Assembly (NCBI RefSeq): GCF_018873765.1
Contig: NC_057918.1
Coordinates: forward strand, 12,966,862-13,030,861
Length of the DNA: 64,000 bases
Source: Telopea speciosissima
Taxonomy: Eukaryota > Streptophyta > Magnoliopsida > Proteales > Proteaceae
Direction: 5' to 3'
Part shown: piece after piece, positions 1-12,897 of the stretch
Layout of the letters: every line of letters starts with the position of its first letter
Position numbering within the stretch: position 1 is the stretch's first letter
Translations under genes and position numbers: made by a program
Notes under the pieces: model-generated
Databases searched by the model: none
Told to the model about the DNA's origin: nothing
The model's input: the letters and a program-made list of their open reading frames with translations, nothing else

Positions 1-936
1 ATGTTTTTTTTAAAGAAATTTAGAAGCAAAAAATACATATTAATTCAACAAGTTGCTACAGAATTCTTGCCTTGATTCTGGCGTGGATGTTTAATTAACA
101 ACTTTAAAATTCTTGGTTCCAAATGTAGTGTTGATGCATGAAGAGAAGAGAAAACGCGTTACCATTGAAGGCTTCTACAAATTTTATTAGCCTGCCATGC
201 CTAGCTAGATCATCCAAGTTTCATTAAAGTTTGCTTTTAAGATTGGTTACTATGGGACCCCAATTATACAAGATAATATATATATATATTGAGTGGTTTA
301 GAATTTAAATCACTTCTTCTATTAATCTTTAACCCCCCCCTCCCAAAAGAAAAAGATAAGTTATTAATTAATTTATTTCTATTTTTCCATTAATCCAAAT
401 GATTGAGCTTAATAATTATGGTTAGAACTTACAAATCCTATCTCAGTGATCAGTTCTCGAGTTACGATCAATTGTTTGTTTGATCTTTTTTTTGAAACAA
501 AAAACTGCATGGAGTCCATGCAAGCCTACCGTATATATTTTTCAAATTCTCTCTCTTTCTCTTTATTGTGTCTTGAAATGTTTGGCTTTTGGAGAGCAAC
601 CAACCGTGGAAGCCGCTCTTTTTGATTGTTTTATGTAACCCTAGTGTATAATATTCCAATATTTTATGCTAATTAATTAAAGATATAATAAGTGGCCATA
701 AAACGTTTTGAAAAGTATGAAAGTTGAACAAGAAAATTCTCTTCTCTTACATAGATATATATTCTTTACCTAACATTTATATTTTCTTATATTAGCTCTA
801 TAAGGTTCTCTATCATTCTATTGGTTAGGTGTGATTGGCCAAAAATTGGGTCTCTTTAGACTTGATCCTATTTCCCTACCACTTAGCCAATGGGAACTGA
901 ACCAAAATAGAATTTTCAGAAAAGAAAAAAAGAATA
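1..936. other. Intergenic, AT-rich, no gene seen
   Basis: AT-rich sequence with short homopolymers and a small TA run near 280. Open frames here are short and show no family resemblance or splice context. Nothing else is supported. Confidence 0.6.
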
Positions 937-1473
937 AGGGCTTGCATGATAACGTTTATGTTTTCTGGACCAAAATTTTATTCCAGAAATGATTTTTTTT
1001 GTATTTCTATTACTGAATCAAATTTCTGGATTAAAAAAAAAACGTGTTTGGTAATGCATAGTAATTTTTATTTTTGGGCCAGAAAAGAAATAGAAACGCA
1101 TTTGTTCTGCACAATAATTTCTATTTATGAAATTTCTATAAATTTTAAAAAATACTAGTAAATACCCAAAATTTTGTTAGAGGTGGTTGTGGTGGTTGAA
1201 GTTGCATTGAAAGTGGCGTTGTGCTTTGTTCATCAAATTAACCATGTGCTTATTAAAGAACAACTCTCCCCTTTATTTCTTTTTTGTATTTTCGGTACAG
1301 AGAAGCTTCAAATTGAAGAAATTTTTTTTCTCCTATTTCTAAGCAATTTTTTTTGTCCCGATTCATTCCCAAGAACAAAAAAATGAATCATTATTAACAA
1401 ACAGATTTCTATCCTTTTTTGTTCCAAAAACCATAAGAGAGAGAAATATGGAAAAGAAGTGTTATCATGCCCT
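937..1473. mobile_element. Possible hAT-like MITE with imperfect terminal inverted repeats
   Basis: The left end reads AGGGCTTGCATGATAACG. The reverse complement of the right end reads AGGGCATGATAACACTT, so the termini are imperfect inverted repeats. Internal sequence near both ends repeats the ATTTCT and TTTCTGGA type words. No clean target-site duplication was found, so both the boundaries and the superfamily are tentative. Confidence 0.4.
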
Positions 1474-1829
1474 AAGATCCTTAAATCTTAATAAATCATA
1501 AATAAAACCGTCACCAATGTATTAAATTAATAATCTTCACTGGGTTAGGGTTTAGAAAGAGTGACGTAAGGACCCACTTATTCATGCTAATAAAGCAATC
1601 CTGTCGGATGTTAATGGTGCACCTACAAAAGAATATTAATGGCCGGAAAACTAGTGGGTTTGGTATGGGTTTCGTGTCTCTGTAACCTCCATGACCAAGC
1701 AATTAATTGAACTTCTTTGTAAGGGACTTTCTAAGCCCTTAATCCATCACTACATATGTATTGTGGGGAAACCAGTTTCCACCTTTAGTTTAAATTACAC
1801 AAAAAAATAAAACAAATAATAATTTCTTG

Positions 1830-1861
<32 letters not shown>

Positions 1862-2749
1862 AAGAAGACTATTTATGTGGTAAGTACAAGTACTCTACTG
1901 ATTAGATAACTAAATTAAACTTATACGAAAGATAGAGAAAATTTATATGGTGGGAAGCAAAGTTGAATTAATTCTTTTCACATTTCAACCATGACAATAA
2001 GGGCAAGAAATAAAATTTAAAAAACAATCGAGTTTTCTTTTACACGTGCAGAATCGTTTCAGGCTTTCAGTCACGGGATTTGACCATTTGATTGAACCCA
2101 GAAAAAGTATTTTGGGTATTTGTTGGTAGGGGGTAGAAATTAGTGACGAGACTGATATTTATTTCAAGAGTCCAATCATAATATCAAATCAGCATGGATA
2201 GCCAGATTCTTTGATCACTCGGGTGGGTGGGTTTTTTTCGGTCAAAATAAGATGAAAAAAATGTAAAAAACAAATGGTAAAAAATAATGGGGAGAGAGAA
2301 TGTTGCTTGCTTGTGTGGCTCATATGGAGGTATGATGGTCATTTCATCCCCTTGTGTCTGGGACTCTGGGCATAAAGGCATGCATCTAGGTATAGTTCTT
2401 TCTCCTAGAACTCTAACTGTTGGATAGATAGGGACATAGGGTGCCTCCACGGCTGCACATGCCAAATTTGGTATCCTAAACTCAATCCCGGATCACCTAA
2501 TCTTGCTTAGCGGCAGTTTGTGTAATTAAGGCTCTCTTTGGAAGGATGATGAGGTTGGAAGTCCCAGGAGTTTACATTGGATGACAGATTAGATTTTAGC
2601 TACAATGATTAATTCCCGTATTGTCACTACCCATTGACTGGAGTATGAATACCTAATAAGCTTGGTGGTTGGATTTGCTGATGTATCCATTGTAAATGTT
2701 ATTTAATCAATTTTTTATTCTTAAAAATTAATACGAACCTGTTTTTTTT
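1474..2749. other. Intergenic, with an AAG microsatellite
   Basis: No gene is seen. An AAG trinucleotide run occupies about 1832-1868. An open frame on the minus strand at 2184-2465 has no recognisable domain and no splice context. Confidence 0.55.
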
Positions 2750-2921
2750 GAGAATGGATCATCTGTACGGATCAACAGGTGAACGTACGTCTCAGAGCTA
2801 ATCACATTTTAATTTTATTTTTATAAATACCCCTCTTCCCCTTGTAAATGGTATAAATAGGACAGATGGTTGGCTCTCACATGTATGTTCACCTGTTGGT
2901 ACGTGTAGATGATCCATTCTT
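2750..2921. repeat. Foldback MITE, about 172 bp
   Basis: Inverted arms: AGAATGGATCATC at 2751-2763 pairs with GATGATCCATTCT at 2908-2920. Pairing continues inward through AACAGGTGAAC and GTTCACCTGTT. The AT-rich centre is about 60 bp. There is no coding capacity. This is a non-autonomous DNA-transposon type, superfamily not determined. Confidence 0.65.
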
Positions 2922-4656
2922 GTTTCTTTTTTAGGATTAGAGACTTAATGTGAGATAAAAAATGAAGGCAATCGAGTTGATGCAACAGAACTAGCTTACT
3001 AGCATGACGATGATCTGATGCTTTAACAAATTGCAACATGTGAATCCTAATAATTTACCTGTGCCATTGGATGCCCAAGGGAAGGGGTAGTTTTGACCTA
3101 AAATAATAAATGGTAGACTTGTCTCGTCACATGCTCTAACTTTTGCTTAAAATTTATTAGCTATGATTAGCCGAAATACTTGTTTGATAAGTAAAACCTA
3201 AATGACAAATCTCCCAACATGCTCTACTATTGGTTGGGTAGCATTCCAGGCTCCCATTGACAAGGCTGTATCGAGTCTAATCCAAAAAATTGAAGGATAC
3301 ATATGCATTTGGACCGAGTTTTCCTCTATTCACTGCAGGGTGAAAGAAGATGGAAGAGGGCATCGGGAGGGTATTTTGGGAACATGTTAAAATCTTATAG
3401 AGGTTTGTAAGTTTGTTAACCCTAGGATGTTGGGTGAACTTTCATCTATGCATGGAGAAAAACTTTCTTTTAAAGTTTTGAAAGAAATGTTTTTAGATCA
3501 GCCAACCAAGTAATTAACACCGAGGTTACTTGATCGGTTTCGAACTAATCTGATTATAATCCAATACCAACTGATTAGGGTTGAATTTATAATCTATCTA
3601 AAACCCAACCAATTAAGAATGATTAAGGACCATCAATTAAGAAGCAATTAATCTATCTTAATACTAGTCACCAATATATAGTCAAATAATGATTTAATTG
3701 ACAGAATAAGACCTACTAACCAAAACTGATTAAAGATCCGGTCAACCAATCGACCTCGACCGATTATTATCTGGTATCGGTCCTAGTTTTAAGTACCGAT
3801 TAGTGAAATCAGGCTTAACCAAAATAAGTGATTCTTATATGCCTTATCTGGATTATTGGATTTTGGGTGGTCAGACCTACCACATGCCACATGGAAAACT
3901 TGTTAGAGATCAAATTTTGTGTACAAGTAGGTGCTGGGTTCGATTCGGTTCATGAAACAATGTTTTAAACCAAAATCAATTAAGAGTCTATTTTTAAATT
4001 CAAAACCAACCCAACTTGGTTCGGTTAACCATCGGTTTTGATCTGATTTGTATTCGGTTTGAACCATATTTTAGATGTGTAGATAAATTTTTTATATTTT
4101 CACCAATAAAAAAAAAAAACCCTTATTTTTTAAAGTCATAATCCATTAAATTTTCCCCCAAATAGTATAAAGGAATAGAATTTTATCATACACATTAATT
4201 AAAATATTTTAAAAATATATGATTTATTTGATTCGAGGTAATTTGGTTGGTTCGACGGTTTCATGATTGAAATTGAAACTAAACTTAATCCGGAAAAGAT
4301 TTCATTTTTTGAAATTAAAAGGAATCAATTTGTTTTAATGTAGTTCGATTTGGTTTTAAATGGTTAGTTCGGTTCTAAATCTAAGCACATTGGATTGATG
4401 CATTCCTCCATGCCTCCCATGGTTGTAGTGCATGGTATTGAATCGAGTATCAGTCTCCTTTAAAACTAGTACGTTATCGATACGGTATCAACACATATCA
4501 CAGATTGGTTGCATCCGACAAGTTAATTTACCCTTAGTTTTTTACTATTTGAAAAAAAAAACAGTTTTGTTTTTTTATTATTTTACCCCTTATCTGTAAT
4601 GTTGATTTTCCAAATCATTCTTCCACGACGGACCAATCAAGTGAACAGTCCATGGT

Positions 4657-4696
<40 letters not shown>

Positions 4697-4755
4697 CAGG
4701 CATCAATGGCCGGTCCGACAACAAGAAAGTCTAACCAATATGAAAAATATAAATG
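2922..4755. other. Intergenic, with a GA microsatellite
   Basis: No gene is recognised. Around 3930-4395 the sequence is rich in GGTTCGGTT/GATTCGGTT-type words, suggesting a degenerate transposon, but no clear ends were found. A (GA)n microsatellite lies at about 4659-4695, just upstream of the first gene. Confidence 0.5.
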
Positions 4756-4763
4756 ACACGTGG
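4756..4763 (+). promoter_or_regulatory. ACACGTGG, G-box/ABRE-like site upstream of the EDR2_C gene
   Basis: The octamer ACACGTGG matches the ACGT-core ABRE/G-box bound by plant bZIP factors. It lies about 100 bp upstream of a TATA-like motif. Function is inferred from motif and position only. Confidence 0.35.
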
Positions 4764-4853
4764 AAGGAAGAGGAGAGGAAAGGCTCATCTACGCCCGCGA
4801 AATATCGGGAGGGAAATAGCAAGGAAACGAAAAGATCACAGAGAAAAGGTCGG

Positions 4854-4863
4854 TATTTAAAAA
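4854..4863 (+). promoter_or_regulatory. TATA-like box of the EDR2_C gene
   Basis: TATTTAAAAA lies upstream of a pyrimidine-rich stretch that ends in a good splice donor (CAG|GTATCT near 5088), as expected for a 5' leader exon. A transcription start near 4885-4895 is inferred. Confidence 0.4.
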
Positions 4864-4884
4864 GGCAGAATGGAAAGTGAGTCC

Positions 4885-7341
4885 GACGTCGACGGTTCCT
4901 TCTGATCTGTCTCGACTTTTGCTTGGTTGGTTGTTCTTATCGTTGTTGGCTTGTTGCTTCCTCTACCTTTGTTTCTGTTGTTGCAGAAGAGCGGAGACGA
5001 CGATTTCCGACCGATCTCTTCTGCAACAACCGGCTTCTTCTTTTCGTCAATGCTGCTGTTCTGCGCATCTCTCTATTCAGTTTCAGGTATCTCTCTCTCT
5101 CTCTCTCTGTTCGATCCGTCAAGTTCGTTCTTGCTTTTTATCTGTTTCGTTTTTTCATGTCCTTTCTTAAAGTAAACCGTGGATTTAACTATTGTTCTCT
5201 CTCTCTCTCTCATTGGCTACCTTCAGGTTTTCTTCGTTTGTCAAATTTTAACGTGCATTGTCTCTCCTTCCTTTCTTATGTCGTTCTCTGAAAAATGAAT
5301 TAGATTTACCGATTTTTCGTCAACAAGAATTAAGTTACAGTTTGAGTCAGAAATGTTAGATTTTCTTTAAAATTTCTAAAGATCCTTCTGTTTCCTTTTT
5401 TGTTCTAAGCACTTGCAGGGACTTTGTCTCTTTTTATCTGCTTCTCCTTCCGATAAAATTTTACTAAACAGTTTCAAGTTCAAGCGTGTTGGACCTATAT
5501 TATTTATTTCCTTACCTGCAGGTTGAAATGCGGGTCAACGATTCAGGATTTCCCCCACCAGATATTTCATTCGAGGATCATAGAGTTCTCTTCAAACTAT
5601 ATTCCAGAAATGAATATTTGGTCACACACGCTTGGAATTTAATCTGAATTGCCAACTGTCTTCTCTGAGATAATTCCATTGACCGCGGTAAAATTTTTCA
5701 AATTCCAATCTTAAATTATCTTCTTTTCTTTCATCTGAACGTTAGGCCTTAGCTTGAGATATATTTATGACTCAGAAATTGGTTGTACAATGCTTAATTG
5801 ATTAACTAAGACAACTACACATGTTGGCACCTATCAAAGAACGGCATTTAGATTTAAGGATCGGGTCGCTTTAATTCCCATTGGGCCAGGCTATCACACC
5901 CCATGTTTGCTTTACTGTTAAATTATGTTGATCTTAAAGGATCCCCTCGTTATTGTTACGTTTAAGGTACCAGTCTTGGGCTTTCAGCAAAGCATTTTTT
6001 CCCCTTCTTTTTTTTTTGGTTTAAATTGAGGTGTGGTGTGGTGGTTTGTGTTGAACTTCAAGAGAAGTTGGTGATCATCCTTCTTGAAATCTGCTTCTTT
6101 CTTGGTTTGTTCTCTGCATCAATAATCTACTCATTCTAGTGGATCTGACCCTCAAACATAGCCCCTTCCGACCCCCTTCCTCAGTCTTTCGCCAACACAT
6201 GAATCTCTCTCTCTCTCGTAGACACACCCAATATTTTCATACACTGGCTTCCTTATGAGGAATTCTGAACTGTTGAGGAATAGCCATAGCTACAAATTGC
6301 AAGAATTTCAGAAATTTTATTGTATATATTTGTTGGTTTGACAATTCAGGGCAGATGTTAAGGTTTCAAAAATTCATTCAAAACTATGATGAAAAAGTAA
6401 GTTTTCCCCTTTTCCAGTATACAGAATGGGCAATGACTGTAATGTTATGGCATCAGTAACAACTAACAATGAGGATTAATGATTTATCGTGTTAATTCAA
6501 TGCTATTCAATTGTCTGCCTATATATTACTATCGATCAAACTGTTTCTGTTGACTTGGAAGGTCTTTCCAATGGCTTAGATTTGTTAGTTTTAATTTGCT
6601 GACTTTCTAATATGTTGATTGGATATCTTTCTGGAAACTGATAGAAATTCTTCTGATCGGGTTAGGACTCTGATCTGATGCCTTCCCTACTCCACAGGTT
6701 GAGAAAATTATGGTTGTCATTACCTGTAAAAAGGACATCAGCACATACGTGCTGCAAATGACAGGGATGGGGACTTATTCCTTGAGGGTCCTGCCTTGAT
6801 CATCAACTAGCTTGGAAGTTTACCCAACAGACATTTCAAAGACACTGATCTGCAGCACATTTTTGTGGCTGATTAAGAATTAATATATGGTCCGACAAAT
6901 GCTTTAAGTTGGATTTTGTGATGAACTAAGCCCTCCCCCCCCCGCACCACAGGGGAAAAAGTAACGCACCTTTAGTATTTCATTTCTGTAACTTGATCAG
7001 CTATTTGGTTTATGGATGTTAGCACAACTGAGTCAATGGCTACCATTATATATAGAAATATTGAATTGTCCAGTCCTTTTTTTTTCTCTCTTTGATTAAC
7101 AAACTTATAGCTTGATTACTGCAATTACCTTCCTAAGGAATTTTGGTTTTCTTGTATTATGGCAGATTGAATGCTGCTCTATTTTGGCATTTACAAAGTT
7201 CAGTTTGATATTCTCTTATATTGTGTAATACATGGCAGGTCCCTTGTTTTTCTTATGTTATTTGCTCTGTTTCAGATCTTTTAAGAGAGGTTGTCATCTC
7301 ATGAAGACAATATCACTTGTTATTGGAACTAAGTAATCATA
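4885..7341 (+). other. Probable spliced 5' leader of the EDR2_C gene
   Basis: A leader exon probably runs from about 4885 to a CAG|GTATCT donor near 5088. Another possible acceptor, CTGCAG, occurs near 5520. A good acceptor (TGTTTCAG) near 7275 precedes the 66 nt that lead into the start codon at 7342. CT tracts are frequent. No protein-coding exon is recognised here. The number of leader exons cannot be fixed without transcripts. Confidence 0.4.
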
Positions 7342-10300
7342 ATGGGTGGCTGTGTATCAGCACCAAGGAAAAGAATTAGACCCCGGAGAAAGTACTGTCA
7401 TAGATCCTGCAAATGCCGTGGAAAGATTTCTGCTTGTGTCCCTGATGTACCCACTAAAAGGCTTAGTGATACAGGAAATCATGTGACAGATTTTTCTGTA
7501 AGCAAATTTGTTCATGTGGATTTTGACAAGGGTGCAACAACCAAATGCAGGAGATCCGAGGTTTCCAATTTGACATTCCATCACACCCAGGTGCAGTGGC
7601 ATCACAGTCAATTTGATGGAAACGGTATTTTTCTCATCTTTTGGTGAATTGTACTTGTCCATGATTTGAAAAAATCTTTCTTTTTCTATCATAGTTCCCA
7701 GGGCTATTTTTATTTCTGAGTGATTGAATTTCGCTGCTTTAAAAGTGTTAGATTTAAACCTTTATCCAAACCATCCTGTGCTCAAGAAATGAAGATTTGT
7801 GTCTCTGCTCCTTGTGTTCATGTCTATATCCTTGTTGCCTACTGATAATGAATATAAAGCTTGTACCATTTATTTCCACATTCTAAATGTAGATAAATGT
7901 TCATGGCAATGCTTCTAGTTTTATAACGTGTCAGGGGGGGGGGTTATCTTCTTCTCCCAGCTCAAACTGGTGCCTTTGATGACTTTAGGACTCATTTTAG
8001 GAGTATCTGGTTGCAGTTATATGCCAAGAAGACGCGTGGTATGATTCTCTCAGTATTCTTGAATCAGACTCTGATGATGACTTCATTAGTGTGCATGGAG
8101 GTAAGCAAATTATTCTCTCTCTCATCATCAAGTTTACCAGAAGAGAATCCTAGATACCTGTCGCAGAAGACCATAAGGATCATCCACCTATGGCAAAACT
8201 GTTGTTGTGGTGTAGAAAAGGGACTCGTGCACTCTCAATGGTCTACCTGGGAATACCTAATGAGCTAATAAAAGCTCCATTGGATGATCCTATTGTCTTA
8301 AACATACTATATTCCTCACATGTTGTGAACTTCCAGAAAATATGCTGATTGGTTCACAAAAGGTAAATATATCTGCTGTGGTGGGATTGGCAATATGGCT
8401 GGGCTTTGCCAATTACCATATCCAACCCTCTTACAATATTGCTCAGTCCTAACCCGCCCTGCCTCATGAAACATGAACAGGGTTTTACTGATTTTATGAG
8501 GTGACAAGGGCATGGCTTCACAATTTTTCAAAAATGATATCTGAATCTAACCTGATGAGGTCATACCATAACCCAACTATAAGGGGCAGGACTGGGCAGG
8601 GCTACAGTTTAATCCACTGTATTGCCATCCCTAGTTTCGGATCTCATTTGTTTGTGAGGCTTTCACTGCTAGTATTCTATGAATATGGGCTCAGCCCTTA
8701 TGGTAAACCCTGTGACAGTGCTATCCACCATGCTACTGATACTAAGCTAAATTCTAGCGCTTTCTTTGTGATTAATAAAAAATGATATATTTTGTTCTTC
8801 TTTCTCTGCAGACTGTTTCCCTTCTGTGGGAAATGCAGTTGGGAACATCTCAAACACCCAAGTGCTTCAGTATGAGGCTGCATCATGTTATGTTGATACT
8901 GGGTGTAAATATGAGGGATTCTATGAAAGTTACCTGAAAATAGATGCAGGTAAATCTGTGAACAAAGAGGAATACAATGAAGCAGATGGATTTGCAGTTG
9001 TAAGCGCCCAAGGTTATGAGCTTTCTTACTTAGGGAAGGCCAATGGTGTCTGCACAAAGAGGAATAAAGTACTAGATGATCCGTATGAAAGTTTTAATGG
9101 TCTAAAGGAGGATAAACAAGATTCTGAAGTAAAAACTCAAGAAAGCACTTTGAAGTCTTGTTTACCTCGGTTGGTTACTACTGTCAGTTTCAATGACAAG
9201 AATCACCCTCCATCAAGTCCAGGCCCACAATCGCAAAGGAAGAAGTCAGCAGTTGTCAAGCTTTCTTTTAAGAGGAGATCCTATGATGGAGATGAAATGA
9301 CTAAATTTTGTAAGTGCTATCAAGGTCTTATTAAGTGCCTAAAAACGAGTGGCTTCTACTCTTTTGTTCATAAAAATATGAGAACGAAGGCATACTATAA
9401 AATAAGAAAATAAAATGAGAAACCAATTTCTTTTTGTAATTGGAACTGCTATGATTTTTAAGTTTAATGTCGTAGTTTGATCTCTGATTTTAATAGTTTT
9501 AGATATTTAATTTTATTTTTTAAATAATATTAGAAAGCATTTGGTATTCGCAGGTTCTTCGAAGAGAATCTTATATCGTCCCAGAGCCGGACTTCTGATT
9601 CCACATTCAACGGGAGAGAAGCCAACGCCAGGATGTTGGTCCTCTGTCTCACCTTCAGTCTTTAAGCTTCGCGGAGAAAACTATTTCAAGTATGTTTTTT
9701 ATATGCTTCATTTGTCCACATCTCAAGCATCCAGACATTTGCAATTAAGTACTGGTGGTTCTGTTTGGTTATGATTCCCTACTTGCAGAAGGACATACCC
9801 TTCTGAACCTTTAACATTATGTGATGCAGAGATAAACGGAAATCCCCAGCTTCTGACTGTAGTCCGTATACCCCAATTGGTGTTGATTTATTTGTATGCT
9901 CAAGAAAGATAAATCATATTGCCCAGCACCTTGAGCTCCCCTCGGTGAAAGCACATGAGAAAGTACCGTCACTCCTCATCATTAATATTCAGGTATCTTG
10001 TAATTGTCACACTCAATAGTTACTCTCTGTCATCATCATTACTATTCAGTTATCTTTTAATTGTTTTTTTTTTTTGGGTAACTTTTAATTGTCATTCAAT
10101 TTGTTCAGTTATTGTACCTAATCTGTTTGGGGGTAGTAGCAATCTGACTGCAGATTCAACATGGAATGTCCTACATCCTGATTGTTTCTTATCATATATC
10201 CTTTTCTTTTTTGGACAGATACCTACTTATCCTGCTGCCATGTTTCTTGGCGAAAGTGATGGGGAAGGGATGAGCCTTGTATTATATTTTAAAGTTTCTG

Positions 10301-11800
10301 AGAATTTTGACAAAGAGATATCACCTCATTTTCAGGATTGCATCAAGGTAACTCATCCCTTACAGTTTGCTCTACTGGAATTGTACTTTCTGCTGTTCAA
10401 ATCAAGCTGTCTAACTCAGAAAGAAACTTAATTTGAGTTTAAAGGAAAATTGCCTGAGATTGCATCATTTGTTTGAATTGAGTAATTAGCTGTTATCACA
10501 ACTTTCAAGTAGAATGGAGTTTTGAACTACTTGTGTCTATCTGGAATTTCTATTTAACCTTCTTGGATGTCCTTACTGCTTTGTTTTAATCAATTTCATT
10601 TTATCTTATTTACTATTGTTTCCATTTGATTGATAATATTCTTTTTTGCTACAGAGATTTGTTGAGGATGAAATGGAAAAGGTTAAAGGGTTTCCAAAGG
10701 AATCCACAGTTCCTTTTAGAGAAAGACTAAAAATCATGGCTGGTTTGGTTAACCCAGATGACCTTAACTTAAGTTCTACTGAGAGGAAGCTCTTACATGC
10801 TTACAATGAAAAGCCAGTGTTGTCTCGTCCTCAACACAATTTCTACAGGGTAAACAGTAAAACTTTGTTTTCTTCCCCATGCTAATATCAAGATGATAAT
10901 TGTACTAGACAAACCGAAAAATAAATAAAAAAAGAAATAAAAGTGTTGTTGATAATTTGATTAGGGTGGAAGATACACGGTTTACTTCCTCATTCTCTAC
11001 CACATAAAATATGCCAGTATTTCCTCATTCTGTAATCTTCTCACTGATGTCCTTAGTGGTGTTAACTAGTAAAATTAGTCCTGAACCTACACTATTTTGA
11101 TGCAGGCTTCCAATTACTTCGAGATAGACCTGGATATACACCGCTTCAGCTACATATCTAGGAAGGGACTTGAAGCATTTAGAGAACGTTTGAAAGATGG
11201 GGTAGTTGACCTGGGTTTAACTATTCAGGTACAGGTTCTACGTTTTGAAGTTTGTTCATTGTTGAGCAACTTGAGCTTGAATTTAAGTACATGCATAGTT
11301 AGATTCACAATTAAGCTGAATTGATATTGATATACCTATTTTCTGTTCATACACAATGTCTGCCAAAATGAGGTGGCTTGGATGAGTTAGTTAATCTAAG
11401 AATTGTTTTTTTTTTTTGAGTTTTCCCCTAATTTTTTTCCTGTTGATTTAGTTTCAGTTTTTTTCCCCCTGTTCATATTGCTTCTTTTTTTTTTGGTGAA
11501 ACCTGTTCATATATCTTCCATTAGAAAATATAAAGCAAGATTTCCGTACCTCAGTAAATCTCAATTTTTGAAAGAAGCAGTGTTTTCCTTTTAGTTTGAG
11601 CTTAATCGAAGTCAAGCAATGTTCTTAATTCCTTGTGCACTTAATTGGGCTTTCTGTGGTTAAAGCTAACCCAATTACATTGACAGGCTCAGAAACCAGA
11701 GGAACTGCCGGAGCAAGCCCTGTGCTGTGTGAGATTGAACAAAATCGATTTTTTAAATCACGGCCAGATACCTACAATTATGACAATTGATGATGATTAG
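7342..11800 (+). CDS. EDR2 C-terminal (DUF1336) domain protein, nine coding exons, 574 aa
   Basis: Exons: 7342-7624, 8017-8100, 8812-9309, 9554-9689, 9830-9992, 10219-10347, 10655-10849, 11106-11228, 11687-11800. All introns are GT-AG and the frame closes exactly. The start follows from [13 protein letters not shown], a glycine-2/cysteine N-terminus typical of the family and a possible N-myristoylation site. Residues 80-122 carry the conserved [10 protein letters not shown] and [16 protein letters not shown] blocks. The EDR2_C domain runs from about residue 316 ([14 protein letters not shown]) to near the end, with [37 protein letters not shown] and the last-exon [16 protein letters not shown]. 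The shorter form lacks the PH and START domains of full EDR2, as in the Arabidopsis CW14-type group. It is probably membrane- or lipid-associated; the biochemical role is unknown. It looks intact. Confidence 0.93.
8381..8632. repeat. Possible MITE in intron 2 of the EDR2_C gene
   Basis: The left end contains GGTGGGATTGGCAATATGGC. The reverse complement of the right end reads TAGGGATGGCAATACAGTGG, giving an imperfect inverted pair. The interior is rich in GGGCAGG/GGGC words, like other hAT-type MITEs. No target duplication was found. Confidence 0.4.
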
Positions 11801-12338
11801 TTTTGGAGAGTGAGATGTCAGGGCTCGCATTAGAAGTCATGAGGCAGTGTTGATGGAGGGGTGAAGAAAGTCCACCTCTGCAAACATTTGGACTTGCACT
11901 TCCAGCCTACTTGAATTGGGAGGACATTAAAAAAAAGTTGGGGGGGGGGGGGGGTGAGAAAGGAAAAAAAAAGAAGAGAAATCATTGATAAACTGAAGAG
12001 ATGAGTTGTTCCTTAATAATCTTGCAATGCAATAATCAGTTGTTCCTTAATAATCTTGGAGTTATGATTATTGTTAACATCTATCTGCGCTATTACTATG
12101 ATTGTGATTCCCAACTATATATATAATAAACCCACTGTTATGTATGTTCCTATTCTAATGAGGGAGAATACCAAAGTGGAGAGAGTGAGCTGGGGATGAG
12201 GTAGAGGATGGTGGTTTGACAATCATGTGAGTCATCTCTCTCTCTCTCTAGCCTATACCCCTCCCCTACCTTTGAAATCAGATGGTAAAAAACCATCCAC
12301 ACATTCTACAGAGGCTTTTCGTTGGAATTGTGTTTCAT
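11801..12338 (+). other. 3' UTR and downstream flank of the EDR2_C gene
   Basis: The region after the stop codon contains a long G run near 11940, several AATAAT-type A/T stretches and an AATAAA at about 12125, which could serve for polyadenylation. A CT run lies near 12235-12250. No further gene is seen. Confidence 0.4.
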
Positions 12339-12892
12339 GTATAATTTCCCTGTGAGAGAATGAGAGAGAGAGAGAGAGCTGTGCAGGTGCCAATTTATTT
12401 ACATTTGTTTCTCGCAAAGCTGTGCATACTTTTTTCTGGTCTTTTTGTTGCTTCAGACCCACGTACTCTTCCACCAGCCTTTTTCCTGAAAAAAAAAAAG
12501 AAGGTAGTAGCTCAATGAATATTGCAGATTTCTTTTTCTTTTTTTTAAATGGATAACTATAATTTACAGAAGAAGATGGAGAATCCAACACAAAGAACTG
12601 TTGATGATAATGGTAGGTTTAAAAAATGAATAGGATTGAATAGGAGCCAACTTAAGTTTTCACCAATCCATTTTTGCCTGGAAAGCATGTTAATGAACTC
12701 GACTCTTTATTATAAACTACTATATCTCTCATTCATTGATTTGGAAAACAATTTAGTGCTTAATAGAGTTTCCATAGATAGAGAAAAAAAAATGAAATAG
12801 TACGCTAGATCAAGGAGCAAAGAGGAGGTTTCCTGGTGCCACTAGTCTCACAGGCAACAACACTGAATTCCAAGTTCACAATTCGACACAGT
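12339..12892 (-). pseudogene. Displaced copy of kinase intron-exon 6-intron segment
   Basis: This roughly 550 bp block closely matches 18493-19027, which contains exon 6 of the CDK-like kinase and parts of introns 5 and 6, in the same orientation. Shared landmarks include GTGCCAATTTATTTACATTT, GCTTCAGACCCACGTACTC and CCTGGTGCCACTAGT. Similarity stops abruptly on both sides. In the copy the splice donor after the exon reads CT instead of GT, and small indels alter the exon, so it is not a functional exon. It is a partial gene duplication, not a retrocopy, because intron sequence is included. Confidence 0.85.
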
Positions 12893-12897
12893 AGAAA

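Noticed and set aside
4877-5291. Overlapping open frames in the leader of the first gene
   Set aside because: They arise from CT-rich low-complexity sequence in the 5' leader and have no family resemblance.
9955-10431. Plus-strand open frame of 158 codons
   Set aside because: It runs across EDR2_C exons 5 and 6 and the intron between them; the real exons use splice sites at 9992 and 10219.
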